Of a DNA stretch of 64,000 nucleotides, positions 52,761 through 61,737 are shown one piece after another. The stretch is from an archaeon (lineage in GTDB: Archaea > Micrarchaeota > Micrarchaeia > Anstonellales > Bilamarchaeaceae). Each line of letters begins with the position of its first letter. Within the stretch, counting starts at the first letter, position 1. A model generated the notes under the pieces. That model searched no databases. It worked only from the letters and a program-made list of their open reading frames with translations, and had not been told where the DNA came from. A program made the translations under genes and the position numbers. The stretch lies in the NCBI GenBank assembly GCA_020053355.1, contig JAGVNI010000014.1:1-64000 (forward strand), written 5' to 3'.

Positions 52761-52907
52761 GCGGCCCGTACTAATCGCGATTTTTTCTCAGCTCCCAGAA
52801 CCATTTTTGCCCAAAACGGTAAACAATTAAAACCGTTCCACCCATCCTTATTGTCAGGCAACAGGGATGCCCGTATAGGGCGAGCGGGCGTCCGGCGGGA
52901 GAAAAAC

Positions 52908-54335
52908 ATGCCATCCGGCAAACATAGGACTGTGACCAAGCGCAACGGGGACGTGGTCCCATTCGACAAGGCCAGGATACAGCATGTCATCAAGAAGGCA
53001 ATCCTCGCCGTGGAAAAGAGCCCGAAGATGGACCCCGAAAGGGAAGCCGCGCATTATGCCGATGAAGTGGTGTCCGAATTGCACAGGACCTGCCCGAGCG
53101 CTGAGACATTGCATGTGGAGCAGGTGCAGGATGCGATTGTCCAGGTGCTGCACCGCGACCTCGCCCGGGGCGAGAATTCCTATTCCTCGAAGCCCGAAAG
53201 CCTCTGGATGGCCTACCTGCTTTACCGGGAAGGCCACTGCCTTGTCAGGAACGGCAGGTTGAAGCCCGAGCATTTCAGCCCGGATACCCGCCCCAAGGAG
53301 CGCCTGGAGGAAAGGAGGACGTGGAACCAGGAGCATGATTGCGATACGACAAGAGGGCTGAACCGCTGGTACAAGGGCGGCAGCCTAATCGATCTCATCC
53401 GCGCGGCCGAGGAAAGAAGCTCGGCGCAGCTTATTGAGGTTGCAAACAGGGTGGGGGACATGTTAAGCGAGGGCAGGCTCCGCGCCATGATGATAACCGG
53501 GCCGACATCGAGCGGCAAGACGTCGACGAGCCGGAAGGCGCTCCGCTACCTTTCCGAAGCCCACCCGAGCGTCAGGTTCAGGGCGCTGGAAGTCGATATG
53601 TATTTCCGGGACAATAAATACACCGAGAAGCTGCAATACCGTGTTGACGGGAAGATGATTACCGACGTCAATTTCGAACTCCCCGAAACTTATGATATCG
53701 CGCTCCTGAACGAGCACCTTGCGGCCTTGATGCAGGGGCGGACGGTCATGGTGCCGCATTATGATTTTCGGGGGGGCATCCGGACGGGGGAGACGACGCC
53801 GTTCCGCCTTGAGCCGGACGAGGTGCTCCTCCTTGACTGCATGCATGCCCTGTCCCCCCAACTGACCGAGGCGATACCTGTCGAAAACAAGTTCAAGCTG
53901 TACATCGAGCCCCTGACAGTGCTCTCGGACCATAACGGCTCTCCGGTATATTTTACTGACGTCCGCCTGCTCCGCCGCATGATACGGGACGTCCGCACGC
54001 GCGGCTACCCGACAGCCAACACGCTGTGGCACTGGCACCTTGTGCGCAAAGGCGAGAGGTTCATCCTGCCGTATGTCCACAGCGCGGACATGGTCGTCGA
54101 CACCGGCCTGCCTTACGAGCTTCCGATTTTGAAAGCGCATGTCCGCGATGAATTAACGCGGCTTCTGCCGATGTTCGAACGCAACGAAGACCTTTTCGAC
54201 GGCCATGCAAGGCTTCAGCGCATACTCAGGCTGTTCCGCCAGATACGGAACGCGACACCTGGGCAGGAGGCCCTGGTGCCACCCGACTCCATTCTCCGCG
54301 AGTTCATAGGCGGGAGCGTTTTCTTCGAAAAATGA
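52908..54335 (+). CDS. ATP-cone plus uridine-kinase-like P-loop protein
   Basis: A 475-aa protein. Residues about 5-95 are an ATP-cone (TKRNGDVVPFDKARIQHVIKKAI, HVEQVQDAIVQVL), the nucleotide-sensing module usually found on ribonucleotide reductases and NrdR. About 195-420 is a uridine kinase / phosphoribulokinase-type domain (ITGPTSSGKTSTSRKAL Walker A, VDMYFRDN, VPHYDF, LLDCMHAL). Similar fused nucleoside-kinase-like proteins exist in bacteria, but the substrate is unproven. ATG 52908 has GGCGGGAGA upstream; the longer in-frame start lacks one. Confidence 0.8.
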   Translation: MPSGKHRTVTKRNGDVVPFDKARIQHVIKKAILAVEKSPKMDPEREAAHYADEVVSELHRTCPSAETLHVEQVQDAIVQVLHRDLARGENSYSSKPESLWMAYLLYREGHCLVRNGRLKPEHFSPDTRPKERLEERRTWNQEHDCDTTRGLNRWYKGGSLIDLIRAAEERSSAQLIEVANRVGDMLSEGRLRAMMITGPTSSGKTSTSRKALRYLSEAHPSVRFRALEVDMYFRDNKYTEKLQYRVDGKMITDVNFELPETYDIALLNEHLAALMQGRTVMVPHYDFRGGIRTGETTPFRLEPDEVLLLDCMHALSPQLTEAIPVENKFKLYIEPLTVLSDHNGSPVYFTDVRLLRRMIRDVRTRGYPTANTLWHWHLVRKGERFILPYVHSADMVVDTGLPYELPILKAHVRDELTRLLPMFERNEDLFDGHARLQRILRLFRQIRNATPGQEALVPPDSILREFIGGSVFFEK

Positions 54336-54380
54336 GTGCGCGCCAAACCGGCATGTGGCGTTTATGCGGCCTCTGGCACG

Positions 54381-54390
54381 TATTTTAATT
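54381..54390 (+). promoter_or_regulatory. TATA box of the malic enzyme gene
   Basis: TATTTTAATT is centred about 26 nt before ATG 54411, predicting a leaderless transcript and supporting that start over upstream in-frame codons. Confidence 0.45.
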
Positions 54391-54410
54391 TTTCCAGGCC
54401 TAGTCTTACC

Positions 54411-55559
54411 ATGACTTCTGCCATCGACCCCTCATCAGTCCACAGGAAGCTTAGGGGCAAGATATCCATCTGCGGCAAGGCGCCGATTAGGACAATATCC
54501 GACCTCGCAACGCTCTATACCCCAGGAGTGGCGAAACCATGCCTAGAAATCGCAAAAGACAGCAAGCTTGCCTATGATATGACAATGAAGGGCAATACGG
54601 TCGCCATCGTTACCGACGGGACGCGCGTCCTCGGCCTTGGCGATATAGGCCCCGAGGCAGCCCTCCCTGTGATGGAAGGCAAGGCCCTCATAATGCAGCA
54701 GTTTGCCGGAATCGACGCGTTCCCGATATGCCTCAGGGAGAAGGACCCTGACCGGATTGTGGAGATTGTCAAGGCAATCTCGCCGGGATTCGGCGCAATC
54801 AACCTTGAGGACATCTCCACGCCCAAGGTCTTTTACATCGAAAAGCGCCTGACGGAGGAGCTGGACATCCCGGTGTTCCATGATGACCAGCACGGCACGG
54901 CAATCGTCTCCCTTGCAGGCCTGTATAACGCCCTCGGGGTGGCCGGGAAGGAAATCGGGAAAGTGAAGGTCGGCATCGTCGGGGCCGGAAGCGCGGGCTA
55001 TGCGATAGCAAAGCTCCTGCATGCGGCGGGCTTTCCGGATATCGTGGTCTTCGACAGCAAAGGCGCCCTGTCAGCATCGAGAAGGGATATCGATGAGCAC
55101 AAGATGCTGCTTGCCGGCTTCAACAAATCCGGCTATTCCGGCCCGCTCGCCGGGTTCGCTGGCGCGGATATCATCATCTCGGCATCGCGTCCCGGTGCGC
55201 TCCCGCACGAGGCAATCCGCGCGATGAACAAACCGAACATCGTTTTCGCATTGGCGAACCCGATTCCGGAACTCTCACTCGAGGAGGCGAAATCCCTCAA
55301 AATCGACATCTTCGGGACCGGGAGGAGCGATTACCCGAACCAGATTAACAATTCGCTCTGCTTCCCCGGATTCCTCCGCGCGCTCCTGGATTTGAGGGTT
55401 AGGAAAATCACGGATGGGATGAAAATCGCGGCCGCAAGGGGCATATCCGGGGCAGTTTCGCACCCGGCAAAAGACAGGATTGTGCCGGACGTCTTCGATA
55501 AGTCGGTCGTTGAACGCATCCTGCGCGAAGTCAAGAAGGCGGTTGCGGAAAATGAATAG
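54411..55559 (+). CDS. NAD(P)-dependent malic enzyme
   Basis: Decarboxylates malate to pyruvate. The 382-aa protein is a small-type malic enzyme: DLATLYTPGVAKPC, VTDGTRVLGLGDIGPEAALPVMEGKA, NLEDISTPK, FHDDQHGTAIV (metal ligands), Rossmann GAGSAGYAIAKLL and NSLCFPGFLR. Cofactor preference is not decided; the Asp in VVFDSKG suggests NAD. No phosphotransacetylase domain is fused. Confidence 0.93.
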   Translation: MTSAIDPSSVHRKLRGKISICGKAPIRTISDLATLYTPGVAKPCLEIAKDSKLAYDMTMKGNTVAIVTDGTRVLGLGDIGPEAALPVMEGKALIMQQFAGIDAFPICLREKDPDRIVEIVKAISPGFGAINLEDISTPKVFYIEKRLTEELDIPVFHDDQHGTAIVSLAGLYNALGVAGKEIGKVKVGIVGAGSAGYAIAKLLHAAGFPDIVVFDSKGALSASRRDIDEHKMLLAGFNKSGYSGPLAGFAGADIIISASRPGALPHEAIRAMNKPNIVFALANPIPELSLEEAKSLKIDIFGTGRSDYPNQINNSLCFPGFLRALLDLRVRKITDGMKIAAARGISGAVSHPAKDRIVPDVFDKSVVERILREVKKAVAENE

Positions 55560-55603
55560 GAAAATCAAGCCATTAAAAAAAGCGATAAAAAAAGAAAGAA
55601 ACA

Positions 55604-56362
55604 TCAGTTGGCCGGCACCAGCAGGGGCGCCGAAGACTGTGCCGCAAACATGCTCATCATGAAAGCGAACATGGCCGCATACATCAGCACGAAGAGCAGC
55701 ACGAAAACTACCACCATCAGGATTACCGGAAGGATGACCACGCCCGCAGCCCGAATCGGGCTCAGTTTGTGAACCTCCTTGAAACCGACATACTTGAGGT
55801 AGTAGCTGTAGAGGCTGAGCACGACTGCGCATATGGACAGCGGAATCTGGATGCAGGATGCGCACAGCCCTATCACCGGCACCATGCCCAGCCAGACGAA
55901 AGGCACCATGAGGATTGTCAGGGGTAGCTGGACCACGAACAATGACAGCATCGGGAGCGCCGATGCGTTGAAGTTCGCCTGCATGTCCCCGGCCCCTCCA
56001 AGCGCCTTGGCCACAAGGAGTTCCAGCAGCGAGTATATGAACATGAAGACGGGTGAGAGGATTAGCATCACGGCTATTACCGCAAGCAGGATGCCCACGG
56101 TCATAAGGCCGATGCCCCCGCTGAATATCGACATGATGAGGAGCATCGGGATGTACATCAACCCGACAAGCACGTAATCAATCGCGGTCATCACGTATAA
56201 ATCCTTGAACCGCTGCCCAAGCCCCACGTTGTCCTTCTGGATGACCGAAACCGGGTTCAGGAAGAATTCCCTCCAGATTTTCGCCCGCGCATAGGGAATC
56301 ATCGCGACTCCCCTGTCCACGAATTCGAGATATTTACCTACCCAATCATCGACATCGCTCAT
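55604..56362 (-). CDS. Yip1-like membrane protein
   Basis: A 252-aa protein with a soluble N-terminal 60 residues (WREFFLNPVSVIQKDNVGLGQRFKDL) and about five transmembrane helices, the Yip1/YIF1 layout common in archaeal genomes. Function unknown. GGTGA 4 nt before the ATG is a strong Shine-Dalgarno. It lies 9 nt downstream of a paralogous-looking gene. Confidence 0.65.
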   Translation of the reverse strand: MSDVDDWVGKYLEFVDRGVAMIPYARAKIWREFFLNPVSVIQKDNVGLGQRFKDLYVMTAIDYVLVGLMYIPMLLIMSIFSGGIGLMTVGILLAVIAVMLILSPVFMFIYSLLELLVAKALGGAGDMQANFNASALPMLSLFVVQLPLTILMVPFVWLGMVPVIGLCASCIQIPLSICAVVLSLYSYYLKYVGFKEVHKLSPIRAAGVVILPVILMVVVFVLLFVLMYAAMFAFMMSMFAAQSSAPLLVPAN

Positions 56363-56371
56363 TTGTTCACC

Positions 56372-57109
56372 TCAAGAATATGACATGCTAAGCAGCATCA
56401 TTGCCAGGTAGGATGCGAAATAAATCGTCATATACGCCCCGATTTCGAGGACCAGGGCGACAATCGTGGCAATTGCCGCATACTTGGGCTCCATCCCATG
56501 CACGTGCTTCATCCCGCGATATTGCAGGTATAACGCGTATATGGTTATCACGTAGGCCAGCGGGCCGAGGATGAATCCCACGATAACCGCATATGCGGCG
56601 AAAATCGGGATCATGAGCGCAAGGTGCGCGGCCGTTGAAAGGACCATCACGCGCAACGTGTCGGAATAGCTCCCCTTCCCTCCGAAAAGCTTCATCACGA
56701 TGTGATAAAACGCCGCACGCGCGAGGTTGACGGCCCCGGGCCAGACCAGGATGCAGATTATCAGCGCGGCGAAAACCGCAATCGTCCAGAGCGGGCTTGC
56801 CAGGATGCCGACGAAGCCGAGAATCCCGAGAAGAAACAGCATAATGGCCCCGAAGAAGAGCCACATATACCAGAAGCCGATTAAGGAAGCGATTATCCCA
56901 AGGGCAGTAAGCGCGTATGCGTCTTTTATGCTTTCAGCGATTCCGCGCTTCTCCTTAAGCGCTTCTTCCACCCTGCCGTCTGAGAACGCAATCCATGCAG
57001 GAACCTGGCTATAAGGCACTTTGGCCAGCACGTCGAATGAGAATTTCTTGTATTTCAGGAACAGCTCATGCAAGCCGGAATAAGCTTCGCTGTCTTTGAT
57101 TTCGCCCAT
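56372..57109 (-). CDS. Yip1-like membrane protein
   Basis: A 245-aa protein with a soluble N-terminal ~75 residues (LKYKKFSFDVLAKVPYSQVPAWIAF) and about five helices including a GxxGG-rich turn (KLFGGKGSYSDTLRVM, a typical Yip1 feature). It pairs with the neighbour at 55604; the two may form a hetero-oligomer. Confidence 0.65.
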   Translation of the reverse strand: MGEIKDSEAYSGLHELFLKYKKFSFDVLAKVPYSQVPAWIAFSDGRVEEALKEKRGIAESIKDAYALTALGIIASLIGFWYMWLFFGAIMLFLLGILGFVGILASPLWTIAVFAALIICILVWPGAVNLARAAFYHIVMKLFGGKGSYSDTLRVMVLSTAAHLALMIPIFAAYAVIVGFILGPLAYVITIYALYLQYRGMKHVHGMEPKYAAIATIVALVLEIGAYMTIYFASYLAMMLLSMSYS

Positions 57110-57179
57110 ATCGTTGATTATTCTTGGGCCAATGATTTTTTATTCCATTGGGAAAAAACCGCAGCGCATGGCGCCAAAT

Positions 57180-58595
57180 CTAGCCGCGCATCCTTACCCT
57201 CTTCAAGATTCCCTTGTCGGTTTCGGCCGGCCCGGTGGCGCTAGAAATCACCAGTTCAAGGTCCTCCTTGCCCATGATGCCTTCCTGCAAAATCAGCTCT
57301 TTCAGGCTGATGCCTTTTTTGTAAGCCTCCTTGACGAGAAGCGAAACCTCCTTGTAGCCGAGATAGGGGTTCAGGGCGGTGGCGTAGCCGAACGAACGCT
57401 CGAAGTTCTCTTTCGTCCGGGTTTCGTCCACGGCAAGTCCGTCTATGCAGTGCTCCCTCAGCATCAGCGATGCCTGCCCGAGCATCTCGGCGCTCTGGAA
57501 AAGGCTGTTCGCGATTAGGGGCGTGGCGAAGTTGAGTTCGAGCTGGCCTGAATGCACCGCAAGCATCAGCGCCTGGTCGTTCGCCATCGCCTGGAAGCAC
57601 ACCATGTTCACGGCTTCGGGAATCGATGGGTTGATTTTCCCAGGCATTATGGACGAGCCGGGCTCCACTTCAGGCAGGATGATTTCAGCAATCCCGGCTT
57701 TGGGACCGGATGCAAGAAGCCGCAGGTCGTTCGATATCCTGCCGAGGGTGATGGCATACCTCCGGAGTGCCCCCGAAACCGGGAGGAAATCGTTCATGTC
57801 CTGGGTTATCTCGATGCCGTCCTTTGCGGCAACGACGTCGACTTTCCCTTCCTTCCGTATCCTCTCTGTGACCGTCTGCCTGAACTTAGGATGCGCCAGG
57901 ATTCCGCTTCCTATCGCGGTCCCCCCAACGCCGATTTCCTTCATGCCGGCAGCCGCCCGCCCGATTTCCTCGATGTCTTTTTCTATCGCCCGGGAATACG
58001 CCGCAAACACCTGACCATATGTCATGGGGACGGCGTCCTGGAGGTGCGTCCGGCCTATCTTCATGACGCCCCTGTACCTCGTGGCTTTCTTGCCGAACGC
58101 TTCCTGCAGCCGCTTCGCTTCGGCCATCGTTTTAACACATAACCGCATCGCGGCGATCTTGATTGCCGAGGGCACGACATTGTTCGAGCTCTGCGACATG
58201 TTCACATGGTTGTTGGGGTGGACGAATTTGTACTGCCCCTTCTTCCCGCCCAGGAGTTCCTCGGCGCGGTTCGCAATCACTTCGTTGACATTCATATGCA
58301 GGGGCGTGCCGGCCCCGGCCTGGAACGCGTCCAGGATGAACTCGGAATCCAGCTTCCCGGCAATGACCTCGTCTGCGGCCTTCACTATTGCACCCGCAGT
58401 TTTAGGGTCCAGCATGCCGAGTTCCGCATTCGCCTGCGCCGCGCATTTCTTTATCAGCGCCACGGAGCGGATGAGCTCGATATGCACCTTCGTCCCGCTC
58501 AGCCTGAAATTAAGGGCCGCACGGGATGTGAATGAACCGTAATATGCCGAATCGGGGACGCTGACCTTCCCGATGAAGTCCTCTTCGATTCTCAT
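57180..58595 (-). CDS. aspA: Aspartate ammonia-lyase
   Basis: Deaminates aspartate to fumarate. The 471-aa protein starts RIEEDFIGKVSVPDSAYYG, and has HPNNHVNMSQSSNN, MKIGRTHLQDAVPMTYGQ, the flexible GSSIMPGKINPSIPEAVN loop and SGQLELNFATPLIAN. The IPE after the loop and the N-terminus fit aspartase; fumarase class II is the alternative. The start lies 3 nt after the stop of a surface-protein gene on the same strand, an odd operon partner. Confidence 0.85.
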   Translation of the reverse strand: MRIEEDFIGKVSVPDSAYYGSFTSRAALNFRLSGTKVHIELIRSVALIKKCAAQANAELGMLDPKTAGAIVKAADEVIAGKLDSEFILDAFQAGAGTPLHMNVNEVIANRAEELLGGKKGQYKFVHPNNHVNMSQSSNNVVPSAIKIAAMRLCVKTMAEAKRLQEAFGKKATRYRGVMKIGRTHLQDAVPMTYGQVFAAYSRAIEKDIEEIGRAAAGMKEIGVGGTAIGSGILAHPKFRQTVTERIRKEGKVDVVAAKDGIEITQDMNDFLPVSGALRRYAITLGRISNDLRLLASGPKAGIAEIILPEVEPGSSIMPGKINPSIPEAVNMVCFQAMANDQALMLAVHSGQLELNFATPLIANSLFQSAEMLGQASLMLREHCIDGLAVDETRTKENFERSFGYATALNPYLGYKEVSLLVKEAYKKGISLKELILQEGIMGKEDLELVISSATGPAETDKGILKRVRMRG

Positions 58596-58598
58596 GTG

Positions 58599-59279
58599 TC
58601 ATCCCTTTGCCTTGATGATAAGCAGCGAAAGCATCGCAAGCATTGCCGCAGCGGGACAGGCTGACGCCCCGGACCCGTGCCCATCAGGCTGCGGAACCCC
58701 GGAATCGTTGCTGTCATCTTGCACCGGCGGAGTTGGAGGCGTGGCATTCGCTGGAGGCGTGATGTTTGACGGCGGGGTCGTGTTCGCCGGCGGCGTCGTG
58801 TTGGAGGGCGGCGTCTGGTTCGAACTGCCGCCGGTATTATTCGCCGGGGGTGTTGGCGGAACGGGGGGCGCCTCGAAGCATTTCGCATACGTGAATTCTA
58901 TCTCCCTGCTTTGGAAGCCCTGCTTGTCCACGCGCAGCGTGAACATCGCGCTCAGGAAGCGGAGCGTGCCGGGGACGGGTATCGTAGTTTTTCCCTGCGA
59001 ATCGGTCTTGCCCGGGTTCGGAAGCGCCTGGTACGTGTAATCGGTGTAGAACAGGTACGCCATCGCGCCTTCGACGGCATCGCCGGTATCGTTCGAATCG
59101 ACGCTGACCTGCAGCTGCTTCGTGTCGCAGTCGACTGTTATCCCGACATCCAGTGCGGGAAGGCTTTCGCTCCCCGTGTCCTGGGTGTCGATGAACGCGG
59201 GCTTCACCGTGAATGCCATGCCGATTCCGCTTGATAGCAGCAGTGCCGCCAATACCAATGTCAGTAGTTTCATGCCCAT
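58599..59279 (-). CDS. Surface protein with C-terminal CPAAA-transmembrane anchor
   Basis: A 226-aa paralogue of the protein at 44840: signal peptide (about 1-22), a beta-sandwich (about 40-145: GITVDCDTKQLQVSVDSNDT, EGAMAYLFYTDYTY, TIPVPGTLRF), a Pro/Asn/Thr linker of repeated P-P-x-N-T units, and Cys-Pro-Ala-Ala-Ala, a hydrophobic helix and Lys-Ala-Lys-Gly at the end. The ATG overlaps the stop of the upstream lipoprotein gene (TGATG). Confidence 0.7.
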   Translation of the reverse strand: MGMKLLTLVLAALLLSSGIGMAFTVKPAFIDTQDTGSESLPALDVGITVDCDTKQLQVSVDSNDTGDAVEGAMAYLFYTDYTYQALPNPGKTDSQGKTTIPVPGTLRFLSAMFTLRVDKQGFQSREIEFTYAKCFEAPPVPPTPPANNTGGSSNQTPPSNTTPPANTTPPSNITPPANATPPTPPVQDDSNDSGVPQPDGHGSGASACPAAAMLAMLSLLIIKAKG

Positions 59280-60310
59280 CAACCCTCGCACCTGCCGCCA
59301 TCGCATACCGACCCCGTCGGGCAGGTGAATGTGGCGTTCATGATGTTGTTATCGTCGCAGTAGTATTCGATGCCGCCGTCGTTCCCGGTGCACTCGTCGC
59401 GCTTCAGTTCGTCCCCCTTGTTCGTCCCGCCCTGCCGGAATATCTCGTATCCCCCGTCCGAATCAGTGCAAATGACCTGCTTGCAGGACGCCTGGAGGCA
59501 TCGGTAGCCTTGCGGGCATTTGACCGTCTCGGCGACATAGTTTCCAAGCGTGCAATAGTATTCCCTGACATAGTCCCCTTCCAGGCACTTGTCAAGGTAT
59601 TCCGCGACCACCAGGCCGCTTTTTACTACGACCTTCCCTTCGATGTATATGTCATCCCCCGAATCCGTGTCGGTGCAGTTGCCGTACATCTTCACGCACC
59701 TGCCGCCCGTGCATTCATAGCCTGACGCGCAGTCGGTCTCGGAGCTCCTTGCGCCCTGGTCGCAGTAGTATTCCTTGACTTTCTTCATGTCGACGCACGA
59801 GTCTTCGAAAACGTTGCCGGATGCGTTGATGGAGCCTTTCGTATACACATCCTTGCCGTCGCTGTCCGAGCAGTCCGGTTCTGGGATTGGCGGCAATGCC
59901 ACAACGCATGTCCCGTCGTGGCACTCATAATCCTCCGGGCATGGCATCGTCTCCTTTCCGGCTATTTCGCCTTCGCAATAATACTCCTCGACCGATTCGA
60001 ATACGACGCAATAGTCGGTGTAGTTGCCGCTGTCTGATGTGACGGTGCCCTTCACCGTCGAGTTCTTCCCACCGTCGGTATCCTTGCATGCGTCGCAAGC
60101 TCCGGCGAACTTCGTCTTTGCGCCGTAGCAGCGGGCGCTGCAGGCATTCGGATAAGTCAGGCCGTCTTCCGCGCACACCTGCTTCAGGTCCTGGGTGCAG
60201 TTGGCCAGGCAGCTGGCGGTCGCATTCTGCGGCTCCGGGGCCGTCCCGGCGCAGCCCATGCCCAGAGCGATTATCACCACGATACAAACGACAATAAGAG
60301 TGCCTCTCAT
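59279..60310 (-). CDS. Cys-rich lipoprotein: Kazal-like domain plus DSDGG repeats
   Basis: A 343-aa protein. Signal peptide with lipobox Leu-Gly-Met-Gly-Cys, then a Kazal-type module (about 33-70: QVCAEDGLTYPNACSARCYG), then about four modules of 60-70 residues, each with an acidic Asp-Gly loop (for example DSDGG or DTDSGDD), a Gly-rich turn, Cys, E-Y-Y-C, and C-x-x-G-Y-x-C-x-x-x-x-C. Acidic loops suggest calcium binding and the Cys pairs disulfides. It heads a run with the CPAAA protein and aspA. Confidence 0.75.
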   Translation of the reverse strand: MRGTLIVVCIVVIIALGMGCAGTAPEPQNATASCLANCTQDLKQVCAEDGLTYPNACSARCYGAKTKFAGACDACKDTDGGKNSTVKGTVTSDSGNYTDYCVVFESVEEYYCEGEIAGKETMPCPEDYECHDGTCVVALPPIPEPDCSDSDGKDVYTKGSINASGNVFEDSCVDMKKVKEYYCDQGARSSETDCASGYECTGGRCVKMYGNCTDTDSGDDIYIEGKVVVKSGLVVAEYLDKCLEGDYVREYYCTLGNYVAETVKCPQGYRCLQASCKQVICTDSDGGYEIFRQGGTNKGDELKRDECTGNDGGIEYYCDDNNIMNATFTCPTGSVCDGGRCEG

Positions 60311-60406
60311 GGGCAAATACTATCTTTAAGGATTTAAAAAAAGAGGTGAGGAGCCCGAAATGGCCGGAAAAATGAAAAGGCCGGGTTAGGCAGGCTGGCT
60401 GGCCCC

Positions 60407-61663
60407 TCAGGATATGCAGACGCCGGTGTCGCAGGAGCCGGGGCACTCGTTCTCGACCCATGCTATATTATCGGATGCGTCACAGTAGAACTCCGTCTGC
60501 CAGACGGGATTGATGCAGTAGTCGCTGTTGAACGAGCCGCCCTTGCTCGTCGTTCCGAATACGTTCGAATCCATGCCGCCGTCACTGTCGGCGCACCCCG
60601 CGGCTGGCGGTGACGGGACGCATTCCCCCCCGCTGCATATCTCGCCGCTTGCGCAGGAGAGCGTCGTGCTCTGGACCACGTTCCCCACGCAGAAATACTC
60701 GTTCACCGCAGTGCCGGAGGCGCAGGTATCCGTGTAATCTCCGGATTCGCCCGATGCAGTCCCCCGCTCGTCCCGGTCCTGCCCGCCGTCGCTGTCCTCG
60801 CACTCGAACTGCCTGCAGGCGCCCGTGCGGCATTCATAGCCGCTTTGGCATGCCACTGTGCGGCTCGACTCCTCATTGCCAACGCAGTAATACTCGCGAA
60901 GCGTGCTTGAATCCTCGCATGCGTCGGTTTGCGCGCTGGATGCAAGAATCGTTCCCCAAGTCACCGAACCCTTGTGGTATATGTCGTCTCCGGAATCGGT
61001 TTCGGTACAGAACCTGTCTGCAATTATGCACCTCCCGTCCATGCACCGCTCGCCGCTGTCGCACATGTGGATTGCGTTTGAAACGTCTCCGTCCTGGCAG
61101 AAATATTCCTTGACAAGCTGGAGGTCGGTGCAGACGTCGATGTATGAAATCCCGTTTTTCTTCACGACGCCTGAGGTGTCGTACGCTTCCCCGCCGTCGC
61201 TGTCCGTGCATGCGCTCTGGACGGGCGCTGCGGGCTTTGCAACGCAGGCGCCTTCCTTGCATTCGTAATCCTGCGGGCATGCAATCGTCTGGTTGGACAT
61301 CGCCCCCGTGTCGCAGTAGTATTCCATGACCGAGCCATTGCCCGAGCAGTAGTCGATATATGCATACGAACTCGTTCCAGCAACGACATTGCCCTTGACC
61401 ATGACGTCCTTTCCGCCATCCGAATCATCGCAAGCGCCGGCCGCGGCGCATTCGCCCGCATGGGCAATGCTTGATTTGGCGCACGCCGCCACGCACGCAT
61501 TGCCGTATGTCTTGTTGTCAGTTCCGCAAACCGGGTCGTACTGCATGGTGCAGACGCAACCGGTCTGGTTGGTTTGGTTGGACGTGTTGTTCTGGGTCGT
61601 CCCCGGGCCGATGCACCCGGCAAATAATACGAATATCGCCACTGCTGCAAGGTATGCCTTCAT
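60407..61663 (-). CDS. Cys-rich lipoprotein: Kazal-like domain plus DSDGG repeats
   Basis: A 418-aa paralogue of the protein at 59279. Lipobox Phe-Ala-Gly-Cys, an Asn/Thr-rich spacer, a Kazal-type module (QYDPVCGTDNKTYGNACVA) and five or six of the same repeats with DSDGG, EYYC/EYFC and C-x2-G-x2-C spacing. Each module has an even number of Cys, consistent with disulfides outside the cell. A TATATAATG-like box lies about 30 nt upstream (61688-61697). Confidence 0.75.
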   Translation of the reverse strand: MKAYLAAVAIFVLFAGCIGPGTTQNNTSNQTNQTGCVCTMQYDPVCGTDNKTYGNACVAACAKSSIAHAGECAAAGACDDSDGGKDVMVKGNVVAGTSSYAYIDYCSGNGSVMEYYCDTGAMSNQTIACPQDYECKEGACVAKPAAPVQSACTDSDGGEAYDTSGVVKKNGISYIDVCTDLQLVKEYFCQDGDVSNAIHMCDSGERCMDGRCIIADRFCTETDSGDDIYHKGSVTWGTILASSAQTDACEDSSTLREYYCVGNEESSRTVACQSGYECRTGACRQFECEDSDGGQDRDERGTASGESGDYTDTCASGTAVNEYFCVGNVVQSTTLSCASGEICSGGECVPSPPAAGCADSDGGMDSNVFGTTSKGGSFNSDYCINPVWQTEFYCDASDNIAWVENECPGSCDTGVCIS

Positions 61664-61737
61664 GGATTATTCATTTCCGCAAATCATTATATGCGCTGCC
61701 ATAGGCACCCCCACTGTCCCATGCCTCAGAAGAAGAA

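Noticed and set aside
57180-58595. Fumarase class II instead of aspartase
   Set aside because: The residues after the SS loop (IPEAVN) and the N-terminal RIEEDFIG fit aspartase better; not fully excluded.
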